Source of the DNA: an uncultured Bacilli bacterium
GTDB taxonomy: Bacteria > Bacillota_I > Bacilli_A > RF39 > UBA660
Reading direction: 5' to 3'
DNA: 64,000 bases
Assembly (NCBI GenBank): GCA_934096945.1
Contig: CAKOND010000003.1
Span: 52,439-116,438 of the forward strand
Shown: positions 61,264-64,000 of the stretch, in pieces
Layout: each line of letters starts with the position of its first letter
Position numbering within the stretch: position 1 is the first letter of the stretch
Notes under the pieces: generated by a model
Database searches by the model: none
What the model was told of the DNA's origin: nothing
What the model saw: the letters and a program-made list of their open reading frames with translations, nothing else
Program-made: the position numbers and the translations under genes

Positions 61264-61329
61264 CAAAAAAAATAGCCTGCAACACTTTCGACAAAACATG
61301 TCAAAAGGTTACAAGCTAATTTGCAGGCT
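61264..61329 (-). terminator. long-loop terminator after the DUF2207 gene
   Basis: AGCCTGCAA (61321-61329) pairs with TTGCAGGCT (61274-61282) around a 38-nt loop that itself contains GACA-TGTTT-TGTC, followed by ATTTTTTTT. It lies just 27 nt after the stop. Confidence 0.78.
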
Positions 61330-61355
61330 TTTGTAAAATGAGTGTAAAGTTTCTT

Positions 61356-63218
61356 TTAGAAACCTCGACCTCCACCGCCGCCGCCACCAAAGCCGCCGCC
61401 TGATGAAAATCCTCCACCATGACCACCAAATGAACCACTTGATGAGCTAGCCATTTCTCTATTAATAGTTGTTTGAGCTCCTCTAAAAGCTTCATTAAGT
61501 GATGAACTAATTACATTAGTCATATTAAAATCATTAATAAATATATAATTATTTCCATAGTAGGTATCTGTAAGTTCTATTTCTTTAATCTTAACATTCA
61601 TATCTTTTTGCACTTTTTTAGCAAGACCAAAAATCGTTGCATATACTAAATATCTTTCCCACAAAATAATTTCTGGTAATTCTTTAGTATCAAATGTACC
61701 AAAATCATTTAAGAACTTTTTAAATGCTTTCCATCTTGTATAGTGTTCGATACCCTTTTCACTCTTTCTTTTAATAGTACCTATATAAACTATAAAAATA
61801 ATGGCTGCAAATATTAAAGTATTTACTATAAATGCATCTACGTTAAGTACAATGCTTGCAAAATAAATTATAAACGCTAAGAACAACATAAAGAAACCAT
61901 AACCATATCTACCTGGTAATTTATCAAAGAAACCTTGATTTTTCCCATCTTCAATAACTTTATTTTTCCATTTAGTATAACTACTCATAAAGGTGTTACA
62001 AGTCTTTGTAGATGAAGCATATGATTTTAATTCTTTGGTTGTAAATTCATTATTACCCCCTACTGTTTTAAATAGAAAATCTACTAAACAATTTTCAGTA
62101 TCATTTAAATTATCTCTATTAACTAAAGTAAATTTATAATTATTTTTTTGTTCAGGTAATTTTTCAACACTAACATTTTTCTTATAAATTAAATTCATAA
62201 GTGATGCACTCATAGCATTTGGAGTTATTGTATTATTCATTAAATAATCTATTACTTCAACATTATAATCATCAATAAATTCTCTATTATATTCCCCAAT
62301 AAATTTAGGCTTTCTTTCTTTATCATATTTTTTATAAACATAAATCCATAAACTTACTAAAAGAACATAATAACCAATTGATAAACCTTCAATTGTATAA
62401 AAATAAACTCTATATTTTTTTCTTAGAGCATTATCTTTAGCAACAATGGCATCTTCACTTTCTATAATGCTTTCTTTAACATCATCATTACTTGTTTTAG
62501 AAAATAAACTTGCATTAAACCCGTTTTTAGGCACAAGTGTTCTAAAATCAACCGCAGTTCCAGCATCTAATTTTTTAACTTTTGCCAAAACACTTGTATA
62601 ATTTGTACTAACATTTACGATATCAGATGAACCTGTAAGTGGACCATGAAACCACCAATTAAAGTCTTCTTTATTCATTTTAGTTGGATAATTTACTCTA
62701 ATTTGTAAATCCTTGATATCATCTTCAAATCCAGTACCTAAAAAATTCCAATAATATTCAATAACATCATTATGAGCTATACCTACATCTTTTAAAGTAT
62801 ATTTAATTAAAAATGCAGTAGTATCATCATCAGTTGCATAATACATTCTAACTCTAATACCTTCACTCAAATTAGTTAATATATATCTTGCTTTTGTACC
62901 ATTATTTGCATAATCAACTTTTTCAAATAAATCAAAATTATTATTAAAAGTATCAAAAGAAACATTATTTACATAACCCGCAGATATACTTAGATTTTCC
63001 AAATTACTTGCACTATAATTACCATAATCATTTCTATAAAATATATCTCTTTCATAACCATTAAATGTTCCTTTTAAAACAATTAATTCTTTAACATCCA
63101 TATCACCATTTTCTTGTAAAGTAGCATCAATATAAAAATGTTTTATATCATAATCAGCAGCTAAACTTACAAGTGGTAAACACATAAATGTTATAATTGC
63201 AATTAATATTTTTTTCAT
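61356..63218 (-). CDS. DUF2207 domain membrane protein with Gly-rich tail
   Basis: The 620-residue protein has a signal peptide (about 1-20), an extracellular DUF2207 domain (DYDIKHFYIDATLQENGDMD, YERDIFYRNDYGNYSA, EYYWNFLGTGFEDDIKDL), a membrane helix (about 270-290), a cytosolic domain, two more helices (about 440-485), a conserved FLNDFGTFDTKELPEIILWE segment and a tail SGGGFGGGGGGGRGF. Such proteins occur next to LemA, as here, and may work with it in the envelope. SD AGAGGTGAG. Confidence 0.88.
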   Translation of the reverse strand: MKKILIAIITFMCLPLVSLAADYDIKHFYIDATLQENGDMDVKELIVLKGTFNGYERDIFYRNDYGNYSASNLENLSISAGYVNNVSFDTFNNNFDLFEKVDYANNGTKARYILTNLSEGIRVRMYYATDDDTTAFLIKYTLKDVGIAHNDVIEYYWNFLGTGFEDDIKDLQIRVNYPTKMNKEDFNWWFHGPLTGSSDIVNVSTNYTSVLAKVKKLDAGTAVDFRTLVPKNGFNASLFSKTSNDDVKESIIESEDAIVAKDNALRKKYRVYFYTIEGLSIGYYVLLVSLWIYVYKKYDKERKPKFIGEYNREFIDDYNVEVIDYLMNNTITPNAMSASLMNLIYKKNVSVEKLPEQKNNYKFTLVNRDNLNDTENCLVDFLFKTVGGNNEFTTKELKSYASSTKTCNTFMSSYTKWKNKVIEDGKNQGFFDKLPGRYGYGFFMLFLAFIIYFASIVLNVDAFIVNTLIFAAIIFIVYIGTIKRKSEKGIEHYTRWKAFKKFLNDFGTFDTKELPEIILWERYLVYATIFGLAKKVQKDMNVKIKEIELTDTYYGNNYIFINDFNMTNVISSSLNEAFRGAQTTINREMASSSSGSFGGHGGGFSSGGGFGGGGGGGRGF

Positions 63219-63234
63219 AACTCACCTCTTTAAT

Positions 63235-63261
63235 ATTTAAAAAAGACGTTTAGAACGTCTT
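63235..63261 (-). terminator. intercistronic terminator/attenuator between lemA and the DUF2207 gene
   Basis: AAGACGTT-CTA-AACGTCTT followed by TTTTTAAAT, overlapping the lemA stop. It should lower read-through to the DUF2207 gene. Confidence 0.75.
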
Positions 63262-63811
63262 AGAATTTAACTTGAACATTTTGTCGTTCTGTTTCATTTG
63301 CTTCAAAGAAAGCTTCTTTGTTAAACTTAAATAAACTTGCAATAATATTACTTGGCACCATAGCTACTTTATTGTTGTAAACCATAACAGTATCATTATA
63401 GAATTGACGTGCTGCAGCAATTTTACTTTCAGTTTCTGTAAGTTCTTGTTGTAAAGCTTGGAAATTTGTATTAGCTTTTAAATCTGGGTAACTTTCAGTT
63501 AAAGCAAATAATTTTGATATTGCCTTTGTAAGTTCACCATCAGCTTTCATTTGTTCTTCAGGAACAGTAGCAGAAACATAAGTATTACGAGCTTTAATTA
63601 CAGCTTCAAGCGTTTCAGATTCATGTTTAGTATAACCTTTAACTGTTTCTACTAAATTTGGTATTAAGTCAAATCTTCTCTTTAATTGAACATCAATTTG
63701 AGCCCATTGGTCTTTAACTCTATTTCTTAAAGCAACTAAGCTATTATATACACTAATTGCCCAAAGTATTATTAAGACAAGAACTATAATTAATATTATC
63801 CACCATTTCAT
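63260..63811 (-). CDS. lemA: LemA family protein
   Basis: The 183-residue protein has an N-terminal membrane helix (about 2-22) and the helical LemA domain: SVYNSLVALRNRVKDQWAQI, DVQLKRRFDLIPNLVETVKG, ETLEAVIKARNTY and the C-terminal ALQQELTETESKIAAARQFY with NDTVMVYNNKVAMVPSNIIA. LemA proteins are widespread, with an extracellular helical bundle and no settled role. SD AAGGAGG. It is first of a two-gene unit with the DUF2207 gene. Confidence 0.96.
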   Translation of the reverse strand: MKWWIILIIVLVLIILWAISVYNSLVALRNRVKDQWAQIDVQLKRRFDLIPNLVETVKGYTKHESETLEAVIKARNTYVSATVPEEQMKADGELTKAISKLFALTESYPDLKANTNFQALQQELTETESKIAAARQFYNDTVMVYNNKVAMVPSNIIASLFKFNKEAFFEANETERQNVQVKF

Positions 63812-63892
63812 ATGCTTATCCTCCTTAAAATAATTTTATCATAAATTTAAAATAATATAAATGTTTTTTTATAAGTTTACAATATTTAGTGT

Positions 63893-63924
63893 TAAGAAAA
63901 GAAGATGCTTATTCAGCATCTTCT
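63893..63924 (-). terminator. terminator of a gene outside the window
   Basis: AGAAGATGCT pairs with AGCATCTTCT around GAATA, followed by TTTCTTAAC, on the minus strand. The gene it ends would begin right of the window or is lost; 63925-64000 has only a 14-codon open tail. Confidence 0.75.
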
Positions 63925-64000
63925 CAGATTGTTGACAAAGTGGTATGTTGCAAAAAGTAACATATCATTTTTTATTGTAAAAAAAACTTATTTTTCGTAT

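Noticed and set aside
1..64000. Mycoplasma genetic code (UGA = Trp)
   Set aside because: Conserved Trp residues in RbgA, IleS and TopA are UGG, and UGA ends several genes (for example at 805).
63925..64000. Coding end of a gene at the right edge
   Set aside because: The minus strand has only a 14-codon open tail (ending TLSTI) after an in-frame stop; too little to support a gene.

Overview
The window is AT-rich, densely coded DNA from a low-GC Bacillota bacterium, most likely an uncultured gut lineage near Bacilli/Mollicutes such as RF39 or Erysipelotrichales relatives. The placement is inference. Support comes from Bacillus-type gene orders (mreC-mreD-spoIVFA-spoIVFB-rplU-prp-rpmA, ylbD-ylbE, pcrA-ligA, scpA-scpB), strong SD and sigma-A type promoters, UGA used as stop with Trp on UGG (standard code 11), an IleS without C-terminal zinc ribbon behind a T-box, and an L27 with the cleavable Firmicutes N-terminus. 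It is a cell-walled organism (mreCD, an LtaS-like enzyme, MBOAT/SGNH surface acylation). It carries sporulation-type genes (CotE, SpoIVFA/B, a SPOR protein where spoIIB sits in Bacillus). Nearly everything is on the minus strand, so gene order reads right to left.

Layout. 1-2.5 kb: translation operon (trmD, rimM, an SPOUT methyltransferase, YgjP-like protease, mscL). 2.7-6.7 kb: small unknown gene, tRNA-Arg(CCG) and ileS with T-box. 6.7-9.7 kb: SGNH + MBOAT surface-polymer acylation pair. 9.8-10.1 kb: wreck of a surface-protein gene. 10.2-15.8 kb: topA, LtaS-like, rnhB, rbgA. 15.8-18.8 kb: accessory patch bounded by a copy of the rbgA 5' end, with a DinD-like gene, a deoxyribosyltransferase-like gene and decayed GNAT, RhuM and BRO-antirepressor genes. 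18.8-24 kb: lipoprotein, membrane protein, an orphan structured leader, lepB, rplS, rasP, cdsA. 24-28 kb: small membrane, HD, DUF1003, DUF1287, pilin-like and ylbDE genes. 28-32.5 kb: parE-parC. 32.6-37.3 kb: L27/Prp/L21, SpoIVFAB and MreCD. 38-39.6 kb: a surface protein whose promoter carries an 18-nt homopolymer. 40-48 kb: YihY, a sensor with degenerate GGDEF domain, ligA, a nucleotidyltransferase, pcrA. 48.4-51.8 kb: cohesin-like membrane protein plus dockerin-bearing secreted protein. 52-57 kb: scpAB, unknowns, cotE. 57-58.7 kb: HIT and CapA proteins on the plus strand. 58.7-60.9 kb: three tandem DUF1016/YhcG-type nuclease genes at an exact 868-bp period, each with a different palindrome at the same internal place. 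61.3-63.8 kb: lemA with a DUF2207 protein.

The most unusual elements are the DUF1016 array with position-conserved but sequence-divergent palindromes, the poly-T tract directly upstream of the -10 box of a surface-protein gene, the two-gene cohesin/dockerin operon, and the CotE gene with a promoter resembling mother-cell sporulation sigma sites.
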